From DASXRU01 sp034665305 (lineage in GTDB: Bacteria > Acidobacteriota > Blastocatellia > Pyrinomonadales > Pyrinomonadaceae), in NCBI GenBank assembly GCA_034665305.1, contig JAXDFZ010000011.1, positions 1 through 64,000 of the forward strand: 64,000 nt of DNA. The letters are read 5' to 3'. The translations under genes and the position numbers were made by a program. Below are positions 26,735 to 35,709 of the stretch, piece after piece (the first letter of the stretch is position 1; the number at the start of each line of letters is the position of its first letter). The notes beneath the pieces are model-generated. The model made no database searches. It was not told the origin of the DNA and saw only the letters and a program-made list of their open reading frames with translations.

Positions 26735-28318
26735 GTGAAGAAAACTAAGCCAAGAATTTGTGCCGTCGTCTGCGAGCAGCGGGCCAGCGATTTGCCGGGA
26801 GCAATCGCTGCTGCTTCGAAGGTGACAGACATAATCGAACTGCGACTGGATTGTTTGCCGGAAGCAGAGCTCGCGTCTGTTTCCGCCGGCCTTCCGGCGT
26901 GGCCGGCTGCAGCCGGTGGGACGACGATTCTGACGTTGCGTCCAGCGGAGTTCGGTGGCGCGCGTGCAATAAGTATGGAGAACCGGTTGGCCATCAGGCG
27001 GAATCAGTGGGGACACTTCCGCACAGCGCCGGGAAGTCTCTTCTGGGATGTGGAGCTTGACCTGGCGTTAATGCTGCAAGAGCGTGAAAAAGTGGGCAAC
27101 CTTGACGTCCCGTCGGACCTCTGCGATTGGACACAAACAATTTGCTCCTATCACGATTTCGCTGGCGTCCCGGTCGATCTGAATCAACTCTACGAGAGCA
27201 TGGCCGCCACGAACGCGCGGGTCTTAAAGATTGCTGTTCGCGCTGCCGACGCGACTGATTGTCTCCCGGTGTTTCGCCTGCTCGAACGCGCAAAAAGCGA
27301 AGGCCGCGAGATGATTGCAATCGCTATGGGCCAGGCTGGAGTCATGACCCGTATTCTTGGTCCATCGCGCGGCGCGTTTCTGACCTACGGCTCGCTTGAA
27401 GACGAGAGCGCAACCGCACCGGGCCAATTGACCGCCCGCGAGTTGCGCGAGGTCTATCATCTGGATGACATCGATCGGCAGACCGGGATCTTCGGTTTAA
27501 TGGGACGGCCCGTTTCCCACTCCGTCTCCCCTCACTTTCAGAATGCCGCTTTCCACGCGGCCGGCGTAAATGGCGTTTACCTTCCGTTTGAAACAATTGA
27601 CGTGAGCGCTTTCATGCGCCGCATGGTGCACCCGCGTTCGCGGGAAATTGATTGGAACCTGCGCGGGCTAAGCGTCACGGCTCCGCACAAGACAGCGGTG
27701 ATGCCGCATCTCGATTGGATCGAACCGGCCGCCAAAGAAATCGGCGCTGTTAATACCATCGTGGTTGCAGGCGATTCGTTGCAGGGTTACAACACCGACG
27801 CGGCCGCCTTCATAGCACCGTTGCGTAGCGCTCTCGGCCCGCTTGCGAAACTCAAGTGTGCAATCATCGGCAGTGGTGGAGCGGCGCGAACGGCAGCATG
27901 GAGTTTGTTGCAGCAGGAGGCGGAGGTAAGCCTTTACGTCCGAAATCCAACGTCAGCGGCGCCGATGGCGAAGGAATTTGGCATTGCGGTGCAGGAACTC
28001 CGCGATGCCGCGTTCAGTGATGTTGATGTGGTGGTGAATGCGACTCCAATGGGTACTGCGGGTGAAGGGCAGGACGACACTCCTGCGATCGCTCAACAGC
28101 TCAGCGGGGTGCGGCTGGTCTATGATTTCGTCTACAATCCGATGGAGACGCTTTTTTTAAGGGAAGCTGCGCGAGCTGGATGCCAGCGCATCGGTGGTTT
28201 GGAGATGTTAATTGCTCAGGCGGCTGCGCAGTTTAAACTTTGGACCGGCCAGGAAGCCCCAACTGATGTGATGCGCTCTGCAGCAGCAAGGGCGCTGGAT
28301 TCCGATGGAACTTCTTAG
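26735..28318 (+). CDS. aroDE: Bifunctional 3-dehydroquinate dehydratase / shikimate dehydrogenase
   Basis: A 527-residue fusion catalysing two successive shikimate-pathway steps. Residues 1-235 are a type I dehydroquinase: IIELRLD, the catalytic His in SYHDF (about 140) and the Schiff-base Lys in VLKIAV (about 165). Residues 250-520 are shikimate dehydrogenase: SHSVSPHFQNAAF, catalytic Lys in TAPHKTAV (about 318), Asp in GYNTDAAAF (about 354) and the NADP loop IIGSGGAART. This is the domain order of the plant DHD/SHD enzyme. Start is GTG at 26735. The next gene overlaps its end by 14 bp, suggesting one operon. Confidence 0.93.
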   Translation: MKKTKPRICAVVCEQRASDLPGAIAAASKVTDIIELRLDCLPEAELASVSAGLPAWPAAAGGTTILTLRPAEFGGARAISMENRLAIRRNQWGHFRTAPGSLFWDVELDLALMLQEREKVGNLDVPSDLCDWTQTICSYHDFAGVPVDLNQLYESMAATNARVLKIAVRAADATDCLPVFRLLERAKSEGREMIAIAMGQAGVMTRILGPSRGAFLTYGSLEDESATAPGQLTARELREVYHLDDIDRQTGIFGLMGRPVSHSVSPHFQNAAFHAAGVNGVYLPFETIDVSAFMRRMVHPRSREIDWNLRGLSVTAPHKTAVMPHLDWIEPAAKEIGAVNTIVVAGDSLQGYNTDAAAFIAPLRSALGPLAKLKCAIIGSGGAARTAAWSLLQQEAEVSLYVRNPTSAAPMAKEFGIAVQELRDAAFSDVDVVVNATPMGTAGEGQDDTPAIAQQLSGVRLVYDFVYNPMETLFLREAARAGCQRIGGLEMLIAQAAAQFKLWTGQEAPTDVMRSAAARALDSDGTS

Positions 28319-28691
28319 GTTTGGATTGATTCATGGCCTCGTTCCTCTAGCCGGCGTTGAGTTGTATCTGTGGCTCATGAGCCGAATGCGGGGGCGGCAA
28401 ATCGAAAATCCGCCTGTGTTTTCGCTCTTTATCATTTTCGCAACCTGGGGGAGCCTGCTGGTACTAATTCTTACGAGGTTCTTTTGGTATTGGTCCGGCA
28501 TGGCGACACTTGGTCTATTGTATCTAGTGTTCCTGGCGCCGATTGTGATGTTCGCCATAGCTGTTCGCTGCTATCTGGAGCGAAAGTTATCGCGCTTTCA
28601 TATGGGAGCCCTTCTCGCAAGCATCTCCTATATCCCGGTTATTGCCGGGGTTCTTGTTGGCAGCAAGGTCTGGGGTTTTCCGTTCAAGTAA
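28305..28691 (+). CDS. Small multi-pass membrane protein of unknown function
   Basis: A 128-residue protein with four predicted membrane helices (about 5-22, 38-58, 62-86 and 100-121), for example VFSLFIIFATWGSLLVLIL and LLYLVFLAPIVMFAIAV. It carries short basic loops and no recognised domain. ATG at 28305 lies inside the last codons of aroDE, a typical coupled start, so it is likely co-expressed. The E1-like gene follows 20 bp later. No function can be given from sequence. Confidence 0.7.
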   Translation: MELLRFGLIHGLVPLAGVELYLWLMSRMRGRQIENPPVFSLFIIFATWGSLLVLILTRFFWYWSGMATLGLLYLVFLAPIVMFAIAVRCYLERKLSRFHMGALLASISYIPVIAGVLVGSKVWGFPFK

Positions 28692-28711
28692 AGCAGCCGG
28701 TTGTATCAATC

Positions 28712-29731
28712 ATGCTGGATCGTTATAGCCGCCAAATTCTTTTTTCCGGGATAGGGAAACAGGGCCAGGAACTCCTGTCCCAGTCGCGCGCTGTCATCAT
28801 TGGCTGTGGCGCCCTGGGTTCAGCGCACGCTGAGGCCCTCGCACGCGCCGGCGTTGGCACCATCCGGCTCGTCGATCGCGATTTTGTTGAAGCTTCAAAT
28901 CTGCAGCGACAGACAATGTTCACCGAGGCGGACGCTCAGGATCGACTGCCTAAAGTGATCGCCTGCGCCAATCACATCGCTCAGATCAATTCCGACATCG
29001 TGACGGAACCGGAAATCGTCGACGTTAACCACAGCAATATTGAGCGGCTGATTGCGGACTGCGACGTGGTCCTCGACGGCACGGACAATTTCGCAACTCG
29101 CTACCTGATCAATGATGCCTGCGTGAAGCACGAACAGACCTGGGTGTACGGAGCCGCCGTGGGTTCTTATGGTGTCAGCATGACGATTCGGCCGCACGCG
29201 ACGCCCTGTCTCCGTTGCGTGTTTGAAGAAGCTCCCCCGGCCGCGAGTGCGCCGACCTGCGATACTGCCGGCGTCATCATGCCCATCATCAGCATTGTGG
29301 CCGCGGTGCAGGTGAGTGAGGCGATGAAGTTGCTGACGGGCCAAACAGAAAGCCTTCATGGCTCGCTGATGCAGTTCGATGTCTGGCGAAATGAGTGGCG
29401 CCGAATTTCGCTGGGCCCACCTTCACCGGATTGTCCTACCTGCGGGCTCAATCGCTTTGAAACCCTGGAGGCGGAAAGCGGCGAGTTTGCCGCCGTGCTG
29501 TGCGGCCGTGATGCCGTGCAGATTTCACCGTCGCAACCTACGCGGGTGGACCTGCCGGCGTTGACTGAACGGCTGCGGGCCAGCGGTGAAGTAAAGGCAA
29601 ATGAATATCTCCTGCGCTTTAAGACCGAAGGCTATGAGCTGACTGTTTTTCAGGACGCGCGTTCAATTATTCGCGGTACCAACGATGTGGCGACCGCTCG
29701 TACTCTTTATGCCAAGTACATAGGAAACTAG
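28712..29731 (+). CDS. MoeB/ThiF-family adenylyltransferase (E1-like)
   Basis: A 339-residue enzyme that adenylates the C-terminal glycine of a ubiquitin-like sulfur carrier (MoaD or ThiS type). Features: RYSRQILFSGIGKQGQELL start, ATP loop IIGCGALGSAHAEALARAG, LVDRDFVEASNLQRQ, the D-G-T-D-N-F region, a candidate catalytic Cys in APTCDTAGV, and zinc Cys pairs CLRC and CPTC. A C-terminal extension of about 80 residues replaces the rhodanese domain seen in some homologues. No ThiS or MoaD gene is nearby, so thiamine versus molybdopterin use is open. ATG at 28712 begins the family signature; the frame extends far upstream, but that part is a shadow of the membrane-protein gene. Confidence 0.9.
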   Translation: MLDRYSRQILFSGIGKQGQELLSQSRAVIIGCGALGSAHAEALARAGVGTIRLVDRDFVEASNLQRQTMFTEADAQDRLPKVIACANHIAQINSDIVTEPEIVDVNHSNIERLIADCDVVLDGTDNFATRYLINDACVKHEQTWVYGAAVGSYGVSMTIRPHATPCLRCVFEEAPPAASAPTCDTAGVIMPIISIVAAVQVSEAMKLLTGQTESLHGSLMQFDVWRNEWRRISLGPPSPDCPTCGLNRFETLEAESGEFAAVLCGRDAVQISPSQPTRVDLPALTERLRASGEVKANEYLLRFKTEGYELTVFQDARSIIRGTNDVATARTLYAKYIGN

Positions 29732-29736
29732 ATCAC

Positions 29737-31944
29737 ATGCCAAGAAAACTATGCGCTGTTTTGTTTGCCCTGACGCTGTTGTTGACCTTCGCCGTCGTGA
29801 TACAGGCCGGCGAGCCGGTGGTTTGGGAGTTGAGTTCGCGTACTGAATTATTGAAGGGGGAAGCCCGCGGCGTTTCGGTTACTGACGCGGGCGCGCTGAT
29901 GCTGGCGCCTCGCTTCGCTGAGCTTTTCAATACTGAACAGGCTTACGTTTGGTCCAGCGCGGGCGATGCGGCTGGCAACGTTTATTTAGGGACAGGCCAC
30001 GATGGCCGCGTTTATCGCGTCGCGCCCGACGGCCGCGGCACATTGTTTTATGATTCCGCTGAACTCGATGTAACGGCGTTGGCGGTGGGCCGGGATGGCT
30101 CGCTATTCGCCGGCACTTCACCGGACGGAAAGGTTTATCGCATCACGTCGGATGGCCGGGCGGAAACTTATTTCGATCCTCCCGACAAATACATTTGGTC
30201 GCTAGCGGTCCTGCCCGATGGCGCCCTCGCGATTGGGACCGGAGACAACGGAAAGCTCTATCGCGTCAAAGGGGCGGGCGCGAAAGCCGAAACCTCGCTG
30301 CTGGTAAGCACCAACCAGACACACGTGATTTCCCTGGTCGTGAGTAAACAAGGCGACTTGATTGCGGGCACTGATCCCGGCGGATTGGTTTTGAGGATTT
30401 CCCCCGATGGAAAGGCCTTCGCATTATTCGACGCATCGCTACGTGAAATTCACGCGCTGGCGCCGGCGGCCGACGGATCGATTTATGCGCTCGCACTCAG
30501 CGAGGCGGCATCGACAAACCGTTCCCCCGGTCAACCGGCTGCGGCGGCGGCCGACGCGTCGGGCGGAACCGGCGGCGTGACCGTGTCTATGACCGGCGCC
30601 GACGAAGCGGCCGCGGCCCAGGCCCAATCGGCGCAGCCGGCGCGCAGTCGTAACGATCTCAGCAGCGCGCGCAGCGTAGTTTTCCGCATCCAGCCGGATG
30701 GCGGCACGGACGTGCTCTGGAGTTCAAACTCAGTCACCGCGTTCGCCGTAGTGGCCGCACCGCAGGGCGGCGTTCTGATTGGGACTTCGGAAAAAGGACG
30801 CATCTATCAAGTCACCGACGATGGACGCGACACGCTGCTCTTGCAATCAAGTGAAGGTCAGATCTCTTCATTCGTCGTGCGCGGCGCAGACGTTTTTGCT
30901 GCGTCAAGTAATCAAGGCAAACTGTTTCGCTTTGGACGTGAAATTGTCTCCGAAGGAAGTTACGAATCACCCGTGCGTGACGCGCGGCTGGTGGCGACCT
31001 GGGGAAGAATCTGGTGGCGTGCGCGCGGGCCTTTGGAATTGCAGACGCGTTCCGGAAACAGCGAACGACCGGATACTACCTGGAGCGATTGGAGTGTCGC
31101 TTACCGCGATGCCGCCGGATCGCAGATCACAAGTCCCAAGGCCCGCTTCATTCAGTGGCGCGCGACCTTTCGCAGTTCAACTGCGGGCGGGACGACTGAA
31201 CCGCGCATTGACGATGTCAGTTTGGCGTATCTACCGCGCAACGTCGCGCCCGAGCTGCTGGCGATCACCACGCTCCCACCGGGGGTTGGTTTGCAGCCCG
31301 GCATACAAGTTCCTCCCGATCCGAATATCGAATCGTCGGGACTCGATCCGACTTTGTTTGGCGTAGTAGCGCAGATGCCGCCGCGCCGTTTGTACCAGCG
31401 CGGCGCGCGCTCGCTGCAATGGCAGGCTGAAGATCGCAATGGCGACACCTTGGAGTACGCAGTTTATTATCGCGCTTTGAACGAGAACACGTTTCGTCTT
31501 TTGAAAGATAAACTACGCGACAATTTCTATACGGTCGATGGAGCCAGTCTCGCTGATGGGCGTTACGTTTTCCGCATCGTGGCGACGGACGCGCCTGATA
31601 ATCCTGAGGGCCAGGCCCTGACGGGCGAGCGGATCAGCGAGCCGATCGAAATTGATACCACGCCGCCGGCCATTCGCGCGATCGGCTCGCCCGTAGTCAG
31701 CGCCGAGAAAGTGCGCGCCATCCTGGAAGCTGAAGACGCAACCAGCCGAATCAAGCGGGCGGAGGTTAGCGTCGACGGGAGCGCCTGGCAAGGCGTCTTT
31801 CCGGAAGATGGCATCGCCGACAGTCCCAGGGAACGCTATGTGCTGGATTTGGTCGTCAGTGGGCCTGGTGAACACGCGATCGCGCTACGGGCCTTCGATT
31901 CCAGCGGAAATGTTGGCAGCACAAGCATTACGGTGCGGCGCTGA
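29737..31944 (+). CDS. Exported beta-propeller repeat protein
   Basis: A 735-residue protein with a signal peptide (LFALTLLLTFAVVIQAG, cleavage about 25). At least six repeats at roughly 70-430 are of the form DGxVYRVAPDGRGTLFY...LAVGRDGSLFAGTSPDGKVYRI, as in NHL or SMP-30-like propellers. A low-complexity Ala/Gly insert interrupts it (about 265-310). The C-terminal part (about 470-735) looks like Ig/fibronectin-like beta sandwiches, ending GEHAIALRAFDSSGNVGS. Probably a periplasmic or surface binding protein; ligand unknown. ATG at 29737 lies five bases after the E1 gene stop, so it is likely in the same operon. Confidence 0.82.
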   Translation: MPRKLCAVLFALTLLLTFAVVIQAGEPVVWELSSRTELLKGEARGVSVTDAGALMLAPRFAELFNTEQAYVWSSAGDAAGNVYLGTGHDGRVYRVAPDGRGTLFYDSAELDVTALAVGRDGSLFAGTSPDGKVYRITSDGRAETYFDPPDKYIWSLAVLPDGALAIGTGDNGKLYRVKGAGAKAETSLLVSTNQTHVISLVVSKQGDLIAGTDPGGLVLRISPDGKAFALFDASLREIHALAPAADGSIYALALSEAASTNRSPGQPAAAAADASGGTGGVTVSMTGADEAAAAQAQSAQPARSRNDLSSARSVVFRIQPDGGTDVLWSSNSVTAFAVVAAPQGGVLIGTSEKGRIYQVTDDGRDTLLLQSSEGQISSFVVRGADVFAASSNQGKLFRFGREIVSEGSYESPVRDARLVATWGRIWWRARGPLELQTRSGNSERPDTTWSDWSVAYRDAAGSQITSPKARFIQWRATFRSSTAGGTTEPRIDDVSLAYLPRNVAPELLAITTLPPGVGLQPGIQVPPDPNIESSGLDPTLFGVVAQMPPRRLYQRGARSLQWQAEDRNGDTLEYAVYYRALNENTFRLLKDKLRDNFYTVDGASLADGRYVFRIVATDAPDNPEGQALTGERISEPIEIDTTPPAIRAIGSPVVSAEKVRAILEAEDATSRIKRAEVSVDGSAWQGVFPEDGIADSPRERYVLDLVVSGPGEHAIALRAFDSSGNVGSTSITVRR

Positions 31945-32172
31945 GCGGCAAATAATCCGACAAACGCCCCGGCGTTGAGATGCACGATACCGTGTTAATT
32001 TGTCCGAAAGAGTATGAGGCGTAAAACAATTTGGGCCGTGGCAACCGGAAATGCAGGTCATTCGTCTGACAGATGGTAACATTGGCTCTGGCATTGCTAT
32101 TGCTGAAACCAGGGTAGCGCGTCTCTCTTCTCCCTCCTGAGCGCTGGATGAAATACGCGTAGGGAGGCTGGA

Positions 32173-32367
32173 ATGAAAATGAAAAATCTAAAGCGATTAC
32201 TGGCGGGGATAATGATGGTGGCCATCCTTTCCGCCGGTGCGCTCGGACAAAAGAAGGAGGAGCCGAAGCGTCCTCCGAAAGATCCGGACAACAAGGTCGT
32301 TGTAAAGGAAAAGCCGCCAAACAACAACAATAACAACAGCGGAAACCGGGGCGACCGTAAGCCCTGA
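32173..32367 (+). CDS. Small exported Lys/Pro/Asn-rich protein
   Basis: A 64-residue product with a clear signal peptide (LKRLLAGIMMVAILSAGALG, cleavage about 26). The mature peptide of about 38 residues is highly charged and disordered (KKEEPKRPPKDPDNK) and ends in a run of six Asn. GGGAGG eight bases before the ATG supports expression. I know similar short secreted peptides in acidobacterial genomes, but no function. A weak hairpin (accccgg/cccgggt, 32405-32428) lies between it and the next exported-protein gene. Confidence 0.7.
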   Translation: MKMKNLKRLLAGIMMVAILSAGALGQKKEEPKRPPKDPDNKVVVKEKPPNNNNNNSGNRGDRKP

Positions 32368-32446
32368 ATTCGCCGCCAGAAGTTGAGTACTGACTGAGAC
32401 CCGCGAACCCCGGCGTTCCCGGGTTTCATCGTTTAGGAGGTTCATA

Positions 32447-33079
32447 ATGTTTACCAGAGATTTAGATGGGATACGCACCTCCGCGAGTTATTCACTACGA
32501 TTAATTCTTATCGTTCTCATAACTGCGTCTTTCTGTGTTCAGGGCATTGCAGCGCAAACACGTTCGGTTCCGTCAGCCCTGGTTGCGCGCGCGCGACAAG
32601 TCACCGGGGATAATTTTCAGGTTTTAACTTCAACTCCGCGCGGCGTGACGGTCGTAGCGCGCACCGTGCCCCGCGCTGAAGTACTGCAGGCGATCGATCA
32701 GGGTTTCGGTGAGCTGTTCGCGGTAGCGTCACGGCACCGCTATCGCGCGCGATTGAACTACAGCGACTACACCGTTTTCATTGGCAGGCCGGATCGCACG
32801 AAAGACAGCGGCGGCCGGTATTCACCGGACATCGCAGTTGGCGCCGGCCAGTACGCGGGATCTGATTATGACCAGGGCGGGTTCGTCTACGCGGCGGGAA
32901 TGGTGCTGGCTTACAATCCGAGCGCTTTCGTAATCGCTGAACACGATCGTGATTTCGGACGCATCGCCAATGTAGTGCGGTACGAAGGCGAGCACCTTAT
33001 CCTCTACTACAACAATCGCGCCCTCTATGAAAAGACCGCCGACCACAGCCGCGGCGGCTCACATCCGATACTGCAGTGA
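32447..33079 (+). CDS. Exported protein of unknown function
   Basis: A 210-residue protein with an N-terminal signal anchor or signal peptide (LRLILIVLITASFCVQGIAAQ, cleavage about 36). The mature part is Tyr-rich (RHRYRARLNYSDYTVFIG, HLILYYNNRALYE) with no recognised domain. AGGAGG is well placed before ATG 32447. It is probably co-transcribed with the 64-residue peptide gene 79 bp upstream. It faces the tail-fibre-domain gene, which converges from the other side with only 36 bp between stops. Confidence 0.75.
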   Translation: MFTRDLDGIRTSASYSLRLILIVLITASFCVQGIAAQTRSVPSALVARARQVTGDNFQVLTSTPRGVTVVARTVPRAEVLQAIDQGFGELFAVASRHRYRARLNYSDYTVFIGRPDRTKDSGGRYSPDIAVGAGQYAGSDYDQGGFVYAAGMVLAYNPSAFVIAEHDRDFGRIANVVRYEGEHLILYYNNRALYEKTADHSRGGSHPILQ

Positions 33080-33115
33080 ACCGTTCGCGGCGGTGCCCGG
33101 CGAGAAAGCGGCGCG

Positions 33116-34900
33116 TTATTTGCGGCGCGCCGCGGCCCGTAATTGCCGGACCTGGGTTCGCAATTCTTCAATCTGCTGCTGCTGCTCTTTGATGGCATTG
33201 AGCATAGTCCAGATAATCGGATCGTTGTTAATCATCAAATAGCCACTGTCGCTCGAGCTGACAGCCGCCGGGACGATCTTCTGTACGGCCTGCGCTCGGA
33301 AGCCGATGTGCTCGCCGTTGGAGTTCAGACCGAGGGCGTTGTTGCGCGCATACTCGTAACGCACCGGTTGCAACTGCATGACCGCTTTCAGTCCGTAGTT
33401 GAAGTTTCCTTTGATGTTCTTCAAACGTTCATCGGAAAACGTCTGCCACGATCCGCCGCCTACTTTGCTGGCGTCACCGTTCACCGTCAGCATTTGATCC
33501 GGCGACGTCGTGCCGATGCCGACTTTGCCCGTATTGCTGACGTCGAAGAAAACATTCTTTAGCTGGGTGCCGTTCCAATACCCGATTCTCAGGTAGTCGG
33601 ACGCGGAGTGCGTGCTAAAGAAACCGAACTCTGAAATGGTGCCGGTGCTTGAGGAGACGTGCAGCGCGTTCAACGTGCCCGCATCGTCGCCGCCGAACAC
33701 AGTGAGTTTAGCGTTCGGGCTGGCGGTTCCAATTCCAACATTGCCGGCCGCGGAAATGTCGATACTGCTGGTAGGCGCGCCGGGCCTAATGCGGAACGGC
33801 AGCCGTGAGCCGCCGGTAACGTCGCGGACGAAGAAATTTGCCTCGTTTCCGGCGACGTCCCAAGTCTGCGCCGTAAAGCCACTGGCGTTGGTCTGTTCCA
33901 GTCGATGCGCCGGAGTGTCCCCAGTCGTAATGTGCAGATCGAGTACCGGCGTGCCGGTTCGCAGCCCTACCTTACCGTTCGACGCAACGAAAACTGAATT
34001 CGTGGGCGCCCCTGACGTCAAGGTTAACGGCGTTGAAGAAACGGCTTCATCACCTGTCGACGTGTTACCCATGTCGTCAAAGAAAAGAGCACTGGCTCCG
34101 CCACTGGCAGATGAGTTTGCGCGAATGCGCCAGTCGCGGGTGGGAAAACCAGCAGACGTACTGGTGTCATTGAAACCAATTCGCGTGTTGTTCTCCTTCA
34201 ACCTGATCGTGTCGAAGTTGAAGACTTCACCGTTGACGCAATCCAAACCGACGCAGGCGCTGCCCTGCACGATCAAGTCGTCAGGGATTACATCGTCGGG
34301 TCGGGCAATGAAAAGTGGATGATGCGAACGATAGCCCGCCGAAACAATACTCGGCGTAAGCGCTGTTAACCGCGCCGGAGCAGTTGCTTTAGTTTTCGCA
34401 GCGCCGGCCGGACGGCTGCGGCCCTCTTCGAGAGAGCCGGCGACGATCACCGATCCATTGAGAATCATAAAAGTTCCTGACTCTACGAGCTCGGGCGCTG
34501 CCGCTGGTTTGCGTGCGGCGCGAACGGCTTCGGCGTCATCGTCTTTGCCGCGTGACTTTGCCATCTTCTCTTTTGCCCCGGCTGATAAAACAGGAGACAG
34601 GCGCAGTTCGTAATTGTACTGTCCGTCGCCGAGCCGCTCGCCCTGCTTATCGTGAAGCGAAAAGGTCGGCGCGGCGCCCGCCTTAAACTGTGATTGGAAA
34701 ACCCGGCCATCGGGCGCCGAAACAGTCAGCGTCCCTCCGGAGTAGGGAACGGCAACGTCCCAACGGACGTTTGAGCCCCCGCTGGCGATGGCGGAAATTT
34801 TGCTCCTGTCTTCCGGCGTCTGGCCGGAAACGGGAACGTTAAGGCACGCGATTACCAAAACGATGCTCAGCATCGTCAACAGATGTTTCAAGTTTTTCAT
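33116..34900 (-). CDS. Exported protein with S74-type tail-fibre (endosialidase chaperone) domain
   Basis: A 594-residue protein with a signal peptide (LLTMLSIVLVIACLNVPVSG). A long beta-rich stalk contains repeated TGKVGIGTTSPD / AGNVGIGTASPN motifs (at least four). A C-terminal peptidase S74 or intramolecular chaperone domain begins at the diagnostic SDERLKNIKGNFNYGL, followed by a terminal coiled coil (EQQQQIEELRTQVRQLR). In phage, this domain folds trimeric fibres and cuts itself off at the Ser of SDER. Here a signal peptide and lack of phage neighbours point to a surface-exposed trimeric protein. Start ATG 34900 has GGAGG five bases upstream; the 14-codon extension is not needed. Confidence 0.88.
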   Translation of the reverse strand: MKNLKHLLTMLSIVLVIACLNVPVSGQTPEDRSKISAIASGGSNVRWDVAVPYSGGTLTVSAPDGRVFQSQFKAGAAPTFSLHDKQGERLGDGQYNYELRLSPVLSAGAKEKMAKSRGKDDDAEAVRAARKPAAAPELVESGTFMILNGSVIVAGSLEEGRSRPAGAAKTKATAPARLTALTPSIVSAGYRSHHPLFIARPDDVIPDDLIVQGSACVGLDCVNGEVFNFDTIRLKENNTRIGFNDTSTSAGFPTRDWRIRANSSASGGASALFFDDMGNTSTGDEAVSSTPLTLTSGAPTNSVFVASNGKVGLRTGTPVLDLHITTGDTPAHRLEQTNASGFTAQTWDVAGNEANFFVRDVTGGSRLPFRIRPGAPTSSIDISAAGNVGIGTASPNAKLTVFGGDDAGTLNALHVSSSTGTISEFGFFSTHSASDYLRIGYWNGTQLKNVFFDVSNTGKVGIGTTSPDQMLTVNGDASKVGGGSWQTFSDERLKNIKGNFNYGLKAVMQLQPVRYEYARNNALGLNSNGEHIGFRAQAVQKIVPAAVSSSDSGYLMINNDPIIWTMLNAIKEQQQQIEELRTQVRQLRAAARRK

Positions 34901-35079
34901 AGGTCCTCCGAATGTGTTGTGAGTGTGTGAGTCACATACCAAGAGTTAGTGGCTCAAACCTTGTGGCCCGAAAGAAAATAGAGCGAGGAACCGGGACAAG
35001 TAAGGAAATTCGGCCACCCTATATCAGGGCGCGTCTTGAGGTGTCAAGGATTTGCCGGCAAGGGTGGTGGCGCGTCTCC

Positions 35080-35121
35080 CAAAACAAAACCGGGCGACGC
35101 CAAAGTTAATCGCGCCGCCCG
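35080..35121 (-). terminator. Terminator of tRNA-Val
   Basis: On the minus strand the stem CGGGCGgCGC...GCGtCGCCCG is followed by GTTTTGTTTTGGG. It sits 20 bp downstream of the tRNA 3' end. Confidence 0.7.
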
Positions 35122-35140
35122 TCCAAGTGTTTGAAATATT

Positions 35141-35215
<75 letters not shown>

Positions 35216-35280
35216 AGTATTTTTGAGTAAGTTTAACCTACACCACAACTTGCTTTCTTTTCAAGCGCTTAGCAAGGGAG

Positions 35281-35544
35281 CTGGTTCTCTCTAGTCCTGC
35301 AAGAGTCCCCCAAGAAGTCCCCAACGACATTCATCCGCTGGTTAGACGGGCGGGATTGCCCAAGACAATACGACTCTACGACCTGCGTCACACGTGCGCG
35401 ACTCTTCTTCTGAAAGACGGTGAGCACATTAAGGTCGTGAGCGAGCGCTTCGGACACTCGAACGTCCGAATCACATTGGAGATTTACGTCCACGCCTTCC
35501 GGGAATGCAACGCGACGCGGCAAATCGGATGGAAAATCTTTTGA
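35281..35544 (+). pseudogene. C-terminal fragment of a tyrosine recombinase (phage-type integrase)
   Basis: An open frame ends with the catalytic C-terminus of a site-specific tyrosine recombinase: IHPLVRRAGLPK, then the Arg-box YDLRHTCATLLL (R..H), then VSERFGHSNVRITLEIYVHA with the second His and the nucleophile Tyr. The first about 250 residues, including the DNA-binding half and the first active-site Arg, are missing, so it cannot be active. The frame is open from 35227 but I recognise family sequence only from about 35320. It lies next to tRNA-Val, a common integration site, and marks the edge of the accessory region. Confidence 0.82.
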
Positions 35545-35564
35545 ACTGCCATTGAGATTCTGGT

Positions 35565-35709
35565 TGACCACCTGATAAGCAGTGCCGGACGGTGCTACGC
35601 GCTCGAAATCTTCACTTTGTCCATCCAATAGAGCCAACTCGTTGTATGTACGAGTTCTGTATCTCGCCAGTTCTTGTGCCAATATTATTCGCGCTTCGTT
35701 CTCATTCAT
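35565..35709 (-). pseudogene. Truncated N-terminus of a conserved hypothetical gene
   Basis: The start MNENEARIILAQELARYRTR, followed by ...FERVAPSGTAYQV, reads like the first about 45 residues of a small conserved protein family of unknown function that normally continues with a VEVQ.FWD-type beta segment. Here the sequence stops resembling it at about 35570, where antisense integrase DNA begins. Its ATG overlaps the stop of the upstream 82-residue gene (ATGA). The frame stays open to 35269 but that part is integrase in antisense. Family memory is tentative. Confidence 0.5.

Noticed and set aside
28370..28711. Upstream extension of the MoeB/ThiF frame
   Set aside because: It runs out of frame through the small membrane-protein gene; the family N-terminus begins at 28712.
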